A DNA stretch of 64,000 bases from Paenibacillus tarimensis (GTDB lineage: Bacteria > Bacillota > Bacilli > Paenibacillales > Paenibacillaceae). Under the pieces are notes generated by a model. It had not been told where the DNA came from. It made no database searches and worked only from the letters and a program-made list of their open reading frames with translations. Positions 37,365-45,728 of the stretch are shown in pieces (the first letter of the stretch is position 1; each line of letters starts with the position of its first letter). The stretch lies in NCBI RefSeq assembly GCF_021532315.1, contig NZ_JAKGAO010000014.1, positions 1 to 64,000 of the forward strand, in the 5' to 3' direction. A program made the position numbers and the translations under genes.

Positions 37365-38293
37365 GCAGGATTGGCAAGTCTTACTATTATCTACCAAAAA
37401 AACGTCTGTCAGCTGACAAATGGGCAAGACAATCGGCCATGTACCCCGAAATTTCAGCACACTATGAGAAACATCACATGGAGCCTTTCCACGATGCTTC
37501 GCCTAACTCGGGAGAGGACCTTATATATAAAGCAATTGATGGTCTGCAGCAGCGATACGCCTTTAAACCCTCGAGAGTTAAGTATATTGCCCTGGCTTAT
37601 CAAGTTCCTTGTTTCCCGAATATGACCGATATCTTTATTAATATACGTAAACGTTATAACTTTCACCATGCGGAATGCTTTTCGGTGAGAGAGCTCTACT
37701 GTGCTGTCCCTTTAATGTCATTGGAGGTCATGTTGGCACTGTCCATTAGACCCTCTTCAGCGAATGACTTATCCATCATCGTATCTGTAGGAAGATTCTA
37801 CTCGCCCCTTTTTAGAGTTGATGGAGAATATATTGCTGGAGACGGTTCGGGTGCATTACTGCTGGATAATGAAATCGGTGATCCCATACTTGCTGTACAC
37901 AATACTATGGATACCCGGGTAAATCTCAGAGACCGATCAAATATATGGGATATCTCTTATCTTATCAGTTTAAAGAAAGTGATAGAGGAGGCGGTAGATA
38001 AATCGGGAATCTCAATTGATGATATTCGGCTTATAATAGTAAATCGGGCGCCGTTATGGGTGTGGTCATCCTTAGCGAAGCTTCTGCGTGTTTCTGAGAA
38101 GCTCTTTTATTGCGGAGAGCCGGAGATTGGCCATCAGTTCGTTAACGATATTATTGTCAACTATGTGTCGGCTCTCCAGAATAGGTTGCTGGACACGGGT
38201 GATAGATATATGCTGTTGTGTCTTGGGTCATTTGGCGTAGCGGGGTGCGCTATTTGTTCAAGGGATACCACGTTTGAGATGGGGTTAGGATGA
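37361..38293 (+). CDS. KAS III-like thiolase-fold protein, active-site His missing (copy 3)
   Basis: A 310-residue protein. Cys114 lies in VRELYCAVPLMSLEV, closely matching the RDLYC of copy 1. The position of HQAN reads VNRAPLW. The C-terminus GDRYMLLCLGSFGVAGCAI is again FabH-like. The Cys sits at nearly the same residue number in all three copies (113, 117, 114). The start overlaps the ACP stop (ATGA) and the stop overlaps the decarboxylase start, so the block is one coupled operon. Confidence 0.7.
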   Translation: MSRIGKSYYYLPKKRLSADKWARQSAMYPEISAHYEKHHMEPFHDASPNSGEDLIYKAIDGLQQRYAFKPSRVKYIALAYQVPCFPNMTDIFINIRKRYNFHHAECFSVRELYCAVPLMSLEVMLALSIRPSSANDLSIIVSVGRFYSPLFRVDGEYIAGDGSGALLLDNEIGDPILAVHNTMDTRVNLRDRSNIWDISYLISLKKVIEEAVDKSGISIDDIRLIIVNRAPLWVWSSLAKLLRVSEKLFYCGEPEIGHQFVNDIIVNYVSALQNRLLDTGDRYMLLCLGSFGVAGCAICSRDTTFEMGLG

Positions 38294-39531
38294 TGGAGAA
38301 CGCCTTGATTCAGGAGTTGGCACAGAAATATGGTACACCTTTGTTTATATATGATTTATCAGTTATTCTCAAGCGTATTCAGTATTTAACTGATCATCTG
38401 CATCCCTGCGTGAAATTATTCTATTCTCTTAAGGCCAATCCTAACCCCACACTTGTATATGAGATTCATAAGAGGGGGATACAACTTGAAGTATGCTCTC
38501 TTGGCGAGTACAGGACAGCCGTCGAATCCGGAGGAGAACCTCGGAAGCTAATGTATCTGGGACCAGGTAAAACCGAAGACGAAATTATAAAGGCCCTGGA
38601 TAGTGGAGTTGGCTACTACATAGTAGAATCTCTGGATGAGCTTTATACAGTGATTAAACGGTCTGCGGCGACGGGCAAGCACGTCGGCATAGGCTTGAGA
38701 GTTAATCCGGCACAGACTATCCAGGGGTCCAAATTAAAGATGGGCGGAGTGCCAAGCCCGTTTGGTATTGATGAAGGCGTTTTGGACCAAGCGATTCAGG
38801 CCGTTAAGCTTCATGCCAATGTAAGTATTAAAGGGCTTCATGTCTACTATGGGACTAGGATATTGAAATCAGATGTTGTTATCAAAAATACGGAGAGTGT
38901 GCTCACAATCGCAGAACGCAAGATGCGTGAAAATCGGATTAAGCTAGAATATCTCGGTATTGGCGGAGGATTAGGAATTCCTTATCACAGCGATGAACAA
39001 GAACTGGATATTAAAAAAGTCATCCAGGGTGTTAATGAACGGCTAAATAGTTTTATATTACACAATGGTCCTATACAGATTATTATGGAGCTCGGGAGAT
39101 ATCTGGTAGCGGATGCAGGTGTATATATTTCAAGCGTGATTAGAACAAAGACTTCCCGCGGGATCCGATATGTGATGGTAGATGGAGGCACACATCATTT
39201 TGCTGCGGCCGGAGGGCTAGGAAGTCTCCTGAAAAAAAACTTTTCCATTGATGCAATAGTCGGAGAAACACGGGGAACGGTACGGCAAATGCTTGCCGGA
39301 CCTCTCTGTACACCAGATGATATCTTGGGAAGAAACGTCGAGCTTCCGGTTCTCAGTAAAGGGGATCTTATTCGAATAAACCGGGCAGGGGCGTACGGTC
39401 TCACCGCCAGTCCGGCCATGTTCCTAAGTCACAGGCTACCTCGAGAAATACTGGTATGGCAGGGTAATGACAGCATAATTAGAAACTATGATGAATACAA
39501 CCAGCCTGTAATCAGGCCGGTTTCATTATAA
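38290..39531 (+). CDS. PLP-dependent decarboxylase, DapDC/ODC fold, BtrK-like
   Basis: A 413-residue fold-III PLP decarboxylase. The Schiff-base Lys48 is in FYSLKANPNP, the glycine loop is GIGGGLGIPY, the substrate Arg region is MELGRYLVADAG, Cys340 in GPLCTPDD is the acid residue, and RAGAYGLT closes the site. Relatives include diaminopimelate and ornithine decarboxylases, and BtrK, which decarboxylates glutamyl-S-carrier protein in butirosin synthesis. Co-operonic ACPs and an adenylating enzyme make a carrier-bound amino acid the likely substrate (inference). It is the last gene of the AT-rich module. Confidence 0.85.
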   Translation: MMENALIQELAQKYGTPLFIYDLSVILKRIQYLTDHLHPCVKLFYSLKANPNPTLVYEIHKRGIQLEVCSLGEYRTAVESGGEPRKLMYLGPGKTEDEIIKALDSGVGYYIVESLDELYTVIKRSAATGKHVGIGLRVNPAQTIQGSKLKMGGVPSPFGIDEGVLDQAIQAVKLHANVSIKGLHVYYGTRILKSDVVIKNTESVLTIAERKMRENRIKLEYLGIGGGLGIPYHSDEQELDIKKVIQGVNERLNSFILHNGPIQIIMELGRYLVADAGVYISSVIRTKTSRGIRYVMVDGGTHHFAAAGGLGSLLKKNFSIDAIVGETRGTVRQMLAGPLCTPDDILGRNVELPVLSKGDLIRINRAGAYGLTASPAMFLSHRLPREILVWQGNDSIIRNYDEYNQPVIRPVSL

Positions 39532-39539
39532 GGTCAAAA

Positions 39540-39571
39540 AACACGACTTTCTGCTTAACGGGACTGACCCC
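39540..39571 (+). repeat. Left terminal inverted repeat of the IS3-family element
   Basis: It matches the reverse complement of 40622-40649 over AACACGACT.TC.G and TTA..GGGACTGACCC, with a 2-4 nt gap. It lies 8 bp after the decarboxylase stop codon. Confidence 0.75.
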
Positions 39572-39607
39572 CGTTTGCGAGACAGGGATCAAAACACCTT
39601 TCAAGTT

Positions 39608-40450
39608 CTAAGCAGCCAGTTGCCGGTAATGAACCGGTGACTGGCTATTTAGTTTTGTTTGAATGCGAATTGAGTTATAGTAAGTTATGTAGTCTCGAAC
39701 GGTCTGAACGACGATTGCCGTCGTCGTACAGGTTAACCCTTCGAGATAGAACGTTTCAGACTTTAGCGTGGAATGAAACGATTCGATGGGGGCATTATCA
39801 GCGGGCGTACCCTTGCGGGACATGCTCATGGTAATGCCTTTTCCTTTTACCGCTTCTTGATATGCCTGAGAGGTGTAGACGCTGCCCTGATCGCTATGGA
39901 GTATTGTGCCTGGAAGATCGGGTAACTGGCCCAGTATGTCTAGCACGAACGCCGTATCTTGCTTATCAGCTATACTGTAGGCCACAACCTCTCCGTTATA
40001 CAAGTCCAGAATGCTCGACAGGTATAACGTTTTTCCGCCAAACGGCAAATACGTAATATCGGTAACGAGTTTTTGCAGGGGAGCATCGGCCTGAAATTGG
40101 CGCTTTAACAGGTTTTCTGCTATGTAGGCTGGCTGCCCTGTAGGTTTGCGTTTCTTCACTTTGACACGGCATTGTAGCCCCTCACGCTGCATAATCTGCT
40201 GCACGCGTTTGTGGTTAATCCTGTACTCTCTCCGAAGAAGCGCCGTGATCTTCCGGTATCCATAACGAAATTTATGCTGTCTGCAGAGCTCATGAATTTT
40301 TTCTACTATGTGATCCTTGGGTTTGCTCTCATATGCGGCTTTCCAGCGATAGTAAGTGGCACGAGGAAGTCCGATCCATGCGCATGCTTGGCTCACACTA
40401 ACTTCCCCACGAATGGACTCCATCCATGCCATTATGATCTTGGGAGACAC
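39608..40450 (-). CDS. IS3-family transposase OrfB (DDE integrase core)
   Basis: A 280-residue transposase with an HTH_21-like region (HKFRYGYRKITALLR) and an rve integrase core. The catalytic Asp is in LVTDITYLP, the second Asp in LHSDQGSVYTS, and the Glu in NAPIESFHSTLK. The frame is intact. It begins with GTG and overlaps orfA by 19 bp in the -1 frame, so the full enzyme would come from frameshifting. Confidence 0.92.
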   Translation of the reverse strand: MSPKIIMAWMESIRGEVSVSQACAWIGLPRATYYRWKAAYESKPKDHIVEKIHELCRQHKFRYGYRKITALLRREYRINHKRVQQIMQREGLQCRVKVKKRKPTGQPAYIAENLLKRQFQADAPLQKLVTDITYLPFGGKTLYLSSILDLYNGEVVAYSIADKQDTAFVLDILGQLPDLPGTILHSDQGSVYTSQAYQEAVKGKGITMSMSRKGTPADNAPIESFHSTLKSETFYLEGLTCTTTAIVVQTVRDYITYYNSIRIQTKLNSQSPVHYRQLAA

Positions 40451-40587
40451 CTCCTTTCCAACTCCTTGTACTTTTTTAGCACGTCGATTTGTTGCTTCAG
40501 AAAACGATTCTCCGCCTTTACCTTCTCCAGTTCAGAAGCATATTCAGGCCCTTTACCGTAGCTGTATTGTTTACCCACTGGCTGCAT
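40432..40587 (-). pseudogene. IS3-family OrfA, only the C-terminal coiled-coil part
   Basis: A 51-codon frame with PEYASELEKVKAENRFLKQQ, the leucine-zipper part typical of IS3 OrfA. The N-terminal helix-turn-helix that binds the inverted repeats is absent: an in-frame stop lies just upstream and the right inverted repeat starts 35 bp beyond the ATG. An internal deletion is likely. Confidence 0.7.
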
Positions 40588-40621
40588 TCTCTTGAAGGTG
40601 TTTTAATTTGTCTCATGCTTT

Positions 40622-40649
40622 GGGTCAGTCCCTAACGGAGAGTCGTGTT
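40622..40649 (-). repeat. Right terminal inverted repeat of the IS3-family element
   Basis: The inverted partner of 39540-39571, with the shared AGTCGTGTT and GGGTCAGTCCC arms. Confidence 0.75.
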
Positions 40650-40677
40650 CTTTTGATTGAAACTTTTTCTAGTACTG

Positions 40678-41652
40678 TTACGGTAACGAGTTATATATCA
40701 ACTGAAGTGATTTAGCGATGTGCATCTCTATGTCTTCGATTTCTTGGAGGAGGCGATTAATAGAGATTACCTCGTTATCTAACGACTGTGGTCGTAGCTG
40801 TGCGATCAATATTTTCATAACTAAATCACGCAATTTGTCAGCTGACACTGCCAGCAGAATCATAAATTCAGATGGAATCCATTGACTGTATAACGGGAAG
40901 TGCCGTTGCAAGAAATGCAGTAGTCCTTCCCTGGGATATCGGAAGTACTGGTTAATACGAATACTAAGCCACTTATGCCTGCAGGATTCAGAGCTGTATA
41001 AGGATAATAATGTAGGGAGTTCTTTCTTTAAGTGGGTGACAGCTTGACGCCCGCCAGGATAATTGATACCCGGCAGATAAATTCCAGATAAGTAATATTC
41101 TATTTTCTTTTTTAGTATGGCCCCTCGTCTGCTCTGGATGGTTTCAGCCGTCCGATCTGTCCGCGAGTTTAGATTTAATGTAATTAAGCGGCCGCATCCG
41201 TCAATTTTATCCGAAGTAATTGCCGCTTCTATTATGCTCTGATCTACCAAGGACGATATTCCATAGTGGTTATCTATAATAGAGAAATGTCCATCCCGCA
41301 TACCGCAAACGTTTAGGATATGAAGCTCATGTTCTTTTAAATACGCCGAGTATTTCTTTCCAAGGTAATAGAGGTCTAGCGTCAGAAGCACGGGCATTCG
41401 GGCATGCTCGATAGTGTGATAGGAAAAGGGATCTTCGACGGGTTTGATGGCTTCGAATATCCACCTTATAGTTTCGTCAGTTTCATCTTCAATAAACTCG
41501 GACAACTCGTGTCCTGTATACACACAACTAAAATTAATGAAGGCTAGGGCATAATGGCTTATTCCATAGAACTGTAAAGAAGGTAACCAATTATTCCAAT
41601 AGCAATTTGGACCGAGCCTTTCCTCTACCGGATTACTGTAATTGTTATTCAA
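40678..41652 (-). CDS. BtrH/C39-like acyltransferase candidate (Cys17/His122)
   Basis: A 324-residue protein. Cys17 in GPNCYWNNWLPSL and His122 in RDGHFSIIDNHYG match the C-Y-x-N and H-six-residue patterns of the family member at 56346. The TTG start (41652) overlaps the end of the upstream gene by 8 bp and follows GGGGGGG; a GTG one codon earlier is also possible. The gene is AT-rich, like the module on the other side of the IS. The C-terminal half is helical. An acyl-transfer role is inferred from relatedness to BtrH. Confidence 0.6.
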   Translation of the reverse strand: MNNNYSNPVEERLGPNCYWNNWLPSLQFYGISHYALAFINFSCVYTGHELSEFIEDETDETIRWIFEAIKPVEDPFSYHTIEHARMPVLLTLDLYYLGKKYSAYLKEHELHILNVCGMRDGHFSIIDNHYGISSLVDQSIIEAAITSDKIDGCGRLITLNLNSRTDRTAETIQSRRGAILKKKIEYYLSGIYLPGINYPGGRQAVTHLKKELPTLLSLYSSESCRHKWLSIRINQYFRYPREGLLHFLQRHFPLYSQWIPSEFMILLAVSADKLRDLVMKILIAQLRPQSLDNEVISINRLLQEIEDIEMHIAKSLQLIYNSLP

Positions 41653-43024
41653 CACAATCCCCCCCTGTCCGGTGCCAATTCGCGGAAGCAGCATTGGCCT
41701 GTGAGATGGGCCCAATAGTCTCGGGCCATGCCCGCTCATAAGGGTCAACCAGTCCGCTCTGCATGGAGCAGAATGGGTCGCACGGGCTGTTCAGCCCTTC
41801 CCAGCCTTCCATGTAACCGCAATTGGCCCATCCGATCACATAGGGAAGCGAGAACAGCTGGCGAAGGTAATGGTAATAGGTCTTCCCAATAAGCTCTCTG
41901 GAGGGCAGCAAAGTCCCGCGCGAGAAGATCTGGTTGGGGGAAATAACCGCGAAGGAAGAATCACCCATCAAGATCGGTTTGCCTGTTATACGGTGAATCA
42001 TCTCCAGTTCTTCGGCCTGTTCCCCGAAGGTGGAGAAGCATTCATAGAAGATGGCATCGACATGCCTGCCGACCGTCTCCACCAGATGATGCGGGAGCGT
42101 GAGATTGCCGTTTAGCTTATCGCCCAGAATGAGATGGAAGGGGTCAATTCGGCGGATTTCCCGGCAGTGCAAGGAATAGTAGGTGTCATAAATACACGCC
42201 AGCATGGCACTGCTGTCCCGCCGGGCGCGATCTGGGCTAGGAGGGCATGGCCAGTCAGTGGTGACGGCGATCTCTTCCCAGGTGGAGGAGGATACGCCGT
42301 ATACCTTTCCGGCGTCTTCCGGTTGGGAGTAGAGTGTTTGGAGCAGATGCACCCAGGCCTGCTTCCCGGGTGCATGGCCTGGTAAACGCATATAACGCTG
42401 TACACAAGGGTGTACAGGAGGATCGGCAAGGTAGCGTTCGTTCTTCTCTGACAGCTTGTGGGCAAAGATCCGCTGGGAACGGTTATGCAGACAGTCTTGG
42501 GAGGGCGGGAAGCGGGAGCCCCCCAGTGAAAGGGCAGGCATGTCCATAAAGCCGTAACCAATCAAGTTTTTCCGGTCCTTGTGGGCCATGCACACGCGCT
42601 GGACGGCGCTTCTGACCTCTTGTGCGAATGCACCCGAGAATACATCGGGAAAATCGCTGAATTCTATGATTCCGGGCAGGACCTTAATCTGGGCAATATA
42701 GTAGAAGTGATCGCTAACCGCCGAACGGGGAAGGCAATTGTGGTAGCCGAATGTATTGAAGTTCCAGCTTCGCATGTTAGCCTCAACATTGCGCAGCCAG
42801 GCATGAAACGCACGGCTTTCCGTTTGAGGCTCTCCACGCTCATTGATCAGGTCCTGACCGTATACGGACAGGAAGTGAGCTTTGTTATAAGGGCCTAATA
42901 AGAAGTAAGGGTCCACATGGTTAATTCCAAGGCTCAGAAAATCTCCCTTGCGCGGATCGTGCAGCCACCATATTCCTTCCCGGCAGTTCACAGTAATGCA
43001 GGAATGATCTGCGGAATGGTCCAT
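41645..43024 (-). CDS. Agarase-like TIM-barrel glycoside hydrolase homologue, nucleophile altered
   Basis: A 459-residue protein whose N-terminus GIWWLHDPRKGDFLSLGINHVD resembles the WWLVDPDGxxFFSLGVN opening of agarase-like glycosidases. Further matches are HLILGDKLNG (family YLGCRF) and GKPILMGDSSFA (family PVLIGEFHFG), where the usual catalytic Glu is Asp. No signal peptide is present, so it is cytoplasmic. It is probably not a normal polysaccharide-degrading enzyme and could act on, or bind, a sugar-containing intermediate. AGGAGG lies 8 bp before the ATG. It is divergent from the gene at 43210. Confidence 0.55.
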   Translation of the reverse strand: MDHSADHSCITVNCREGIWWLHDPRKGDFLSLGINHVDPYFLLGPYNKAHFLSVYGQDLINERGEPQTESRAFHAWLRNVEANMRSWNFNTFGYHNCLPRSAVSDHFYYIAQIKVLPGIIEFSDFPDVFSGAFAQEVRSAVQRVCMAHKDRKNLIGYGFMDMPALSLGGSRFPPSQDCLHNRSQRIFAHKLSEKNERYLADPPVHPCVQRYMRLPGHAPGKQAWVHLLQTLYSQPEDAGKVYGVSSSTWEEIAVTTDWPCPPSPDRARRDSSAMLACIYDTYYSLHCREIRRIDPFHLILGDKLNGNLTLPHHLVETVGRHVDAIFYECFSTFGEQAEELEMIHRITGKPILMGDSSFAVISPNQIFSRGTLLPSRELIGKTYYHYLRQLFSLPYVIGWANCGYMEGWEGLNSPCDPFCSMQSGLVDPYERAWPETIGPISQANAASANWHRTGGDCVE

Positions 43025-43209
43025 ATTGAAACCTCCTGACTGTAATGGCAATCTGCTTCCATTATCCCGCAGCCGGGTGCTGCATGCTCTGATAATGTTG
43101 CTTAGTTAGCAGCGCTTTGGCCAATTGTGGAAAGATACCCCGAGTCTGCCTCCTACGATTTGATTTATCGTGAAAGACGTAACGCAATCGATCTTGGAGG
43201 CGATAGGAA

Positions 43210-44421
43210 ATGCCATTGGTTTATGTGAACAGCAACTTGACGGTCCTGCCCTGGTTCCACACCGCGCAGCGAGTTACCGAGCTCTGCAATGAACTGCGGA
43301 AGGTGCAGCGGGGTGACGGAGCAGTCAGCCATGCAGGAGATGCGGCGGGAGCACTGGTCATTCGGCTGGTGGAGGAAATAAGGAGGCTTGGCGATTGGTT
43401 TAGCCCTGATTATGTTGATGCTCTGGAGGACGATCTTCTCCGCTGGCAGAATGAAGGGCTCGGGGAGCCGGATTTTTCGGCGTCTTTCAGCAAGTTTACG
43501 CCGGAGGCGAATGGACAGTTTAACTTTTTCCTGTTCCCGATCTACGATTTAACCTACCGTACCAAGGACGTGTTCCTTGAAGCATGCTTTGTTTACCGTA
43601 ATGAGAATGAGGAGATCGGTCGCCTGCGGAACTTGTATCCGCTGGCTGTATTTCAGGGAGCGGAGCTGCTGCTCGCTACGGAAGGCCTTACGAAGAATAA
43701 TATCTTTACACTCTTTCCCGAGAACATTGCCGTGAGATCAATCGGAGATCAGAAGAAGTTTGCATACTTCTTTATCAGCACGTATCTGAAGATATTTAAT
43801 ACCTACACGAAGCCTCTTGGCAAGGAGCTGCTGGAGACTAACTTCCATGTCCTGCACGCGTCAGAGGATGAAATTTATGATGCCAGATGCGCCTTCTCCT
43901 ATACGCATGACCACTATCACTATGCTGGCAAGCTGCCGTTCAATGAGTTTTACAAGAAAAAGACAACGCTGCTCGGCAGCTTCTTTGAGGAAACGCGTGT
44001 CGAGGCGCTCACTTACGTGGAGCTGGTCCGCAGGAACAATATCCAGTGCACGATGGCTTCCGAGCTGGTGCTGCTGGAACGGCTGTTCCGTTACTGTTAT
44101 ACGAATGAACCGCAGGAGAGCTTTGATACGCTTACGAACTACTTCTTCCTGCATTATCTGGTCAAAGGAGGGGCGCTTCACCTCTCGGGCATGAAATTTT
44201 CCTTTGATCTGCCGAAGGTCCGTCAATGCTTCGAGAAGCTATCGGCTGAGATGGATGAGGTGGAGACCTGCATGCTGTGCTCTTCAGCTCAATCCTTTGA
44301 GGATATCATTATCGACTGGGCGAAGCCGTACGTGGAGTTCGACGAGAATGGAAGGGTGAAGAGAACGCTGTTTGCAGAATGGCTCAAGCAGAAGGGGACA
44401 GCCTGGGGGCTTGGCCATTGA
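43210..44421 (+). CDS. Uncharacterised protein with THDHYHY motif
   Basis: A 403-residue soluble protein that I do not recognise. It has no signal peptide or membrane span. The most striking part is SYTHDHYHYAGKLPFNEF (about 229-246), a His/Asp/Tyr-rich stretch that could bind metal. Tyr/Phe/Leu-rich helices dominate the rest. CTTGGAGGCGATAG precedes the ATG. The stop overlaps the TTG start of the SHMT-like gene, so it is coupled to the two following enzymes and should act with them. Confidence 0.65.
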   Translation: MPLVYVNSNLTVLPWFHTAQRVTELCNELRKVQRGDGAVSHAGDAAGALVIRLVEEIRRLGDWFSPDYVDALEDDLLRWQNEGLGEPDFSASFSKFTPEANGQFNFFLFPIYDLTYRTKDVFLEACFVYRNENEEIGRLRNLYPLAVFQGAELLLATEGLTKNNIFTLFPENIAVRSIGDQKKFAYFFISTYLKIFNTYTKPLGKELLETNFHVLHASEDEIYDARCAFSYTHDHYHYAGKLPFNEFYKKKTTLLGSFFEETRVEALTYVELVRRNNIQCTMASELVLLERLFRYCYTNEPQESFDTLTNYFFLHYLVKGGALHLSGMKFSFDLPKVRQCFEKLSAEMDEVETCMLCSSAQSFEDIIIDWAKPYVEFDENGRVKRTLFAEWLKQKGTAWGLGH

Positions 44422-45728
44422 AGGCAGAGGATGTGATTGATGCGCTGATCAGCCATGAAGAGCGCAGCAAACAGGATATTCACCTGGTACCGAGTGAGAA
44501 TGCCCCAACAATGTTCAGCAGACTGCCGTATTTGATGGACATGTATAACCGGTACTTCTTCAATGAACAGAGGTCCCCCTCTGCATGGAATTTCAACGGG
44601 GCCAGGGGAGTGGCGGATCTGGAAACGGACCTGACCGTACCGCTGCTGAAGGAACTGACCGGTGCCCGGTATGTCAATGTGCGGCCGGTATCCGGACTGC
44701 AGGCTATGCTCATGATATTGATGGCTGCAGGCGGCGGTGCGGGCTCCCATATTCTTACGGTGTCTCCGCGCGATGGCGGCCACTATGCGACGAAAGGGCT
44801 GGCGACCGAGCTCGGGCTTCATGTGCATGAAATTGCAGTCAAGGATCTCGCTCAACTGGACATCGCTGAGGTGGAGAAGCAGCTGGAGAAGTGGCCGGTC
44901 AGACTGATTTATCTCGATCAATCGAGCGGTCTGTTTCCTTTCGCTGTTGCCCCGCTGGCTGAGCTGGTTAAGCGTTGTGATCCTTCTATTCATATCCATG
45001 TAGATACAAGCCATTGGCTGGGGCTTATTTTGGGCGGGGTCATACCCAATCCCCTTGCCGAAGGGGCAAGCTCCTTTGGCGGTTCCACTCATAAGACATT
45101 CCCCGGACCGCAAAAGGCTATCATTGGCACGAACGAAGCCGCCGTGTCCTTACGGCTGAAGCTGATGCAGCATTATCTGATCAGCAGCCACCACTTTGGG
45201 GCTTCGGCCAGCCTGGGGATTGCGCTGCTGGAATTCAAGGAACACGGTCAGGCCTACTCGCGTGGTATTCTCCGCAACGCCCGGTATATGGCCTCGTGCT
45301 TGGACCGGTACGGCTTCAAGGTGGCCGGGAAGGAGCTGGGCTACACCGGAGGCCACCAGGTATGGACATCCAGTGAACCGATCGGAGTTCCTGCCTACGA
45401 GGCGGGGGAACGTCTGTACCGGATTGGCATTCATGTCAACGTGCTGTCTTCCCTGCCGGGGTTTGAAGAGCCGGTTATTCGCCTGGGGCTTAACGAGTTT
45501 ACTCGTCTTGGTGCGGAGGATAAACATGTGGCTGTTCTGGCTGACATCATGTTCCGGGCCATCGTGCAGACTGGCTCGGAGGCGGAATTAAGAGATGAAG
45601 TAAGCCGCTTGAGGCGCTGCCTGCCGGACCATTACGGACAGGGCATCTTCGATGAGAGACTGCTGGAGAAGTACAGTCTGCTCGCAGAACGGATAGGTGC
45701 GGATCTGCTCGGGGAGGTGGGGGGATGA
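44418..45728 (+). CDS. Serine hydroxymethyltransferase-like PLP enzyme
   Basis: A 436-residue fold-I PLP enzyme of the GlyA family. It keeps VPSENAP near the N-terminus, RPVSGLQAM, HVDTSHWLGL (family DxAHxAGL) and the Schiff-base Lys226 in GGSTHKTFPGPQ. The TTG start overlaps the previous stop. The divergent active-site surroundings and biosynthetic context suggest a specialised reaction (transfer of a C1 or aldehyde unit to or from a beta-hydroxy amino acid) and not central folate metabolism. It is coupled to the PEP-synthase-like gene by a 4-bp overlap. Confidence 0.82.
   Translation: MKAEDVIDALISHEERSKQDIHLVPSENAPTMFSRLPYLMDMYNRYFFNEQRSPSAWNFNGARGVADLETDLTVPLLKELTGARYVNVRPVSGLQAMLMILMAAGGGAGSHILTVSPRDGGHYATKGLATELGLHVHEIAVKDLAQLDIAEVEKQLEKWPVRLIYLDQSSGLFPFAVAPLAELVKRCDPSIHIHVDTSHWLGLILGGVIPNPLAEGASSFGGSTHKTFPGPQKAIIGTNEAAVSLRLKLMQHYLISSHHFGASASLGIALLEFKEHGQAYSRGILRNARYMASCLDRYGFKVAGKELGYTGGHQVWTSSEPIGVPAYEAGERLYRIGIHVNVLSSLPGFEEPVIRLGLNEFTRLGAEDKHVAVLADIMFRAIVQTGSEAELRDEVSRLRRCLPDHYGQGIFDERLLEKYSLLAERIGADLLGEVGG

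Larger units (their letters stand above)
39540..40649 (-). mobile_element. IS3-family insertion sequence, probably defective
   Basis: Imperfect terminal inverted repeats bound the element: left 39540-39571 (AACACGACTTTC...GGGACTGACCC) and right 40622-40649, sharing AACACGACT and GGGACTGACCC. Between them lie orfA and orfB on the minus strand, with a slippery A6G at 40472-40477 and orfB in the -1 frame, as in IS3-family programmed frameshifting. The 1.1-kb length is short for the family because orfA lacks its N-terminal part. No target duplication is evident. It sits between the decarboxylase and a BtrH-like gene. Confidence 0.85.

Noticed and set aside
39520-40670. A target-site duplication flanking the IS element.
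   Set aside because: The bases outside the two inverted repeats (GGTCAAAA and CTTTTGATTG) share no direct repeat of 3-5 bp that I can defend.
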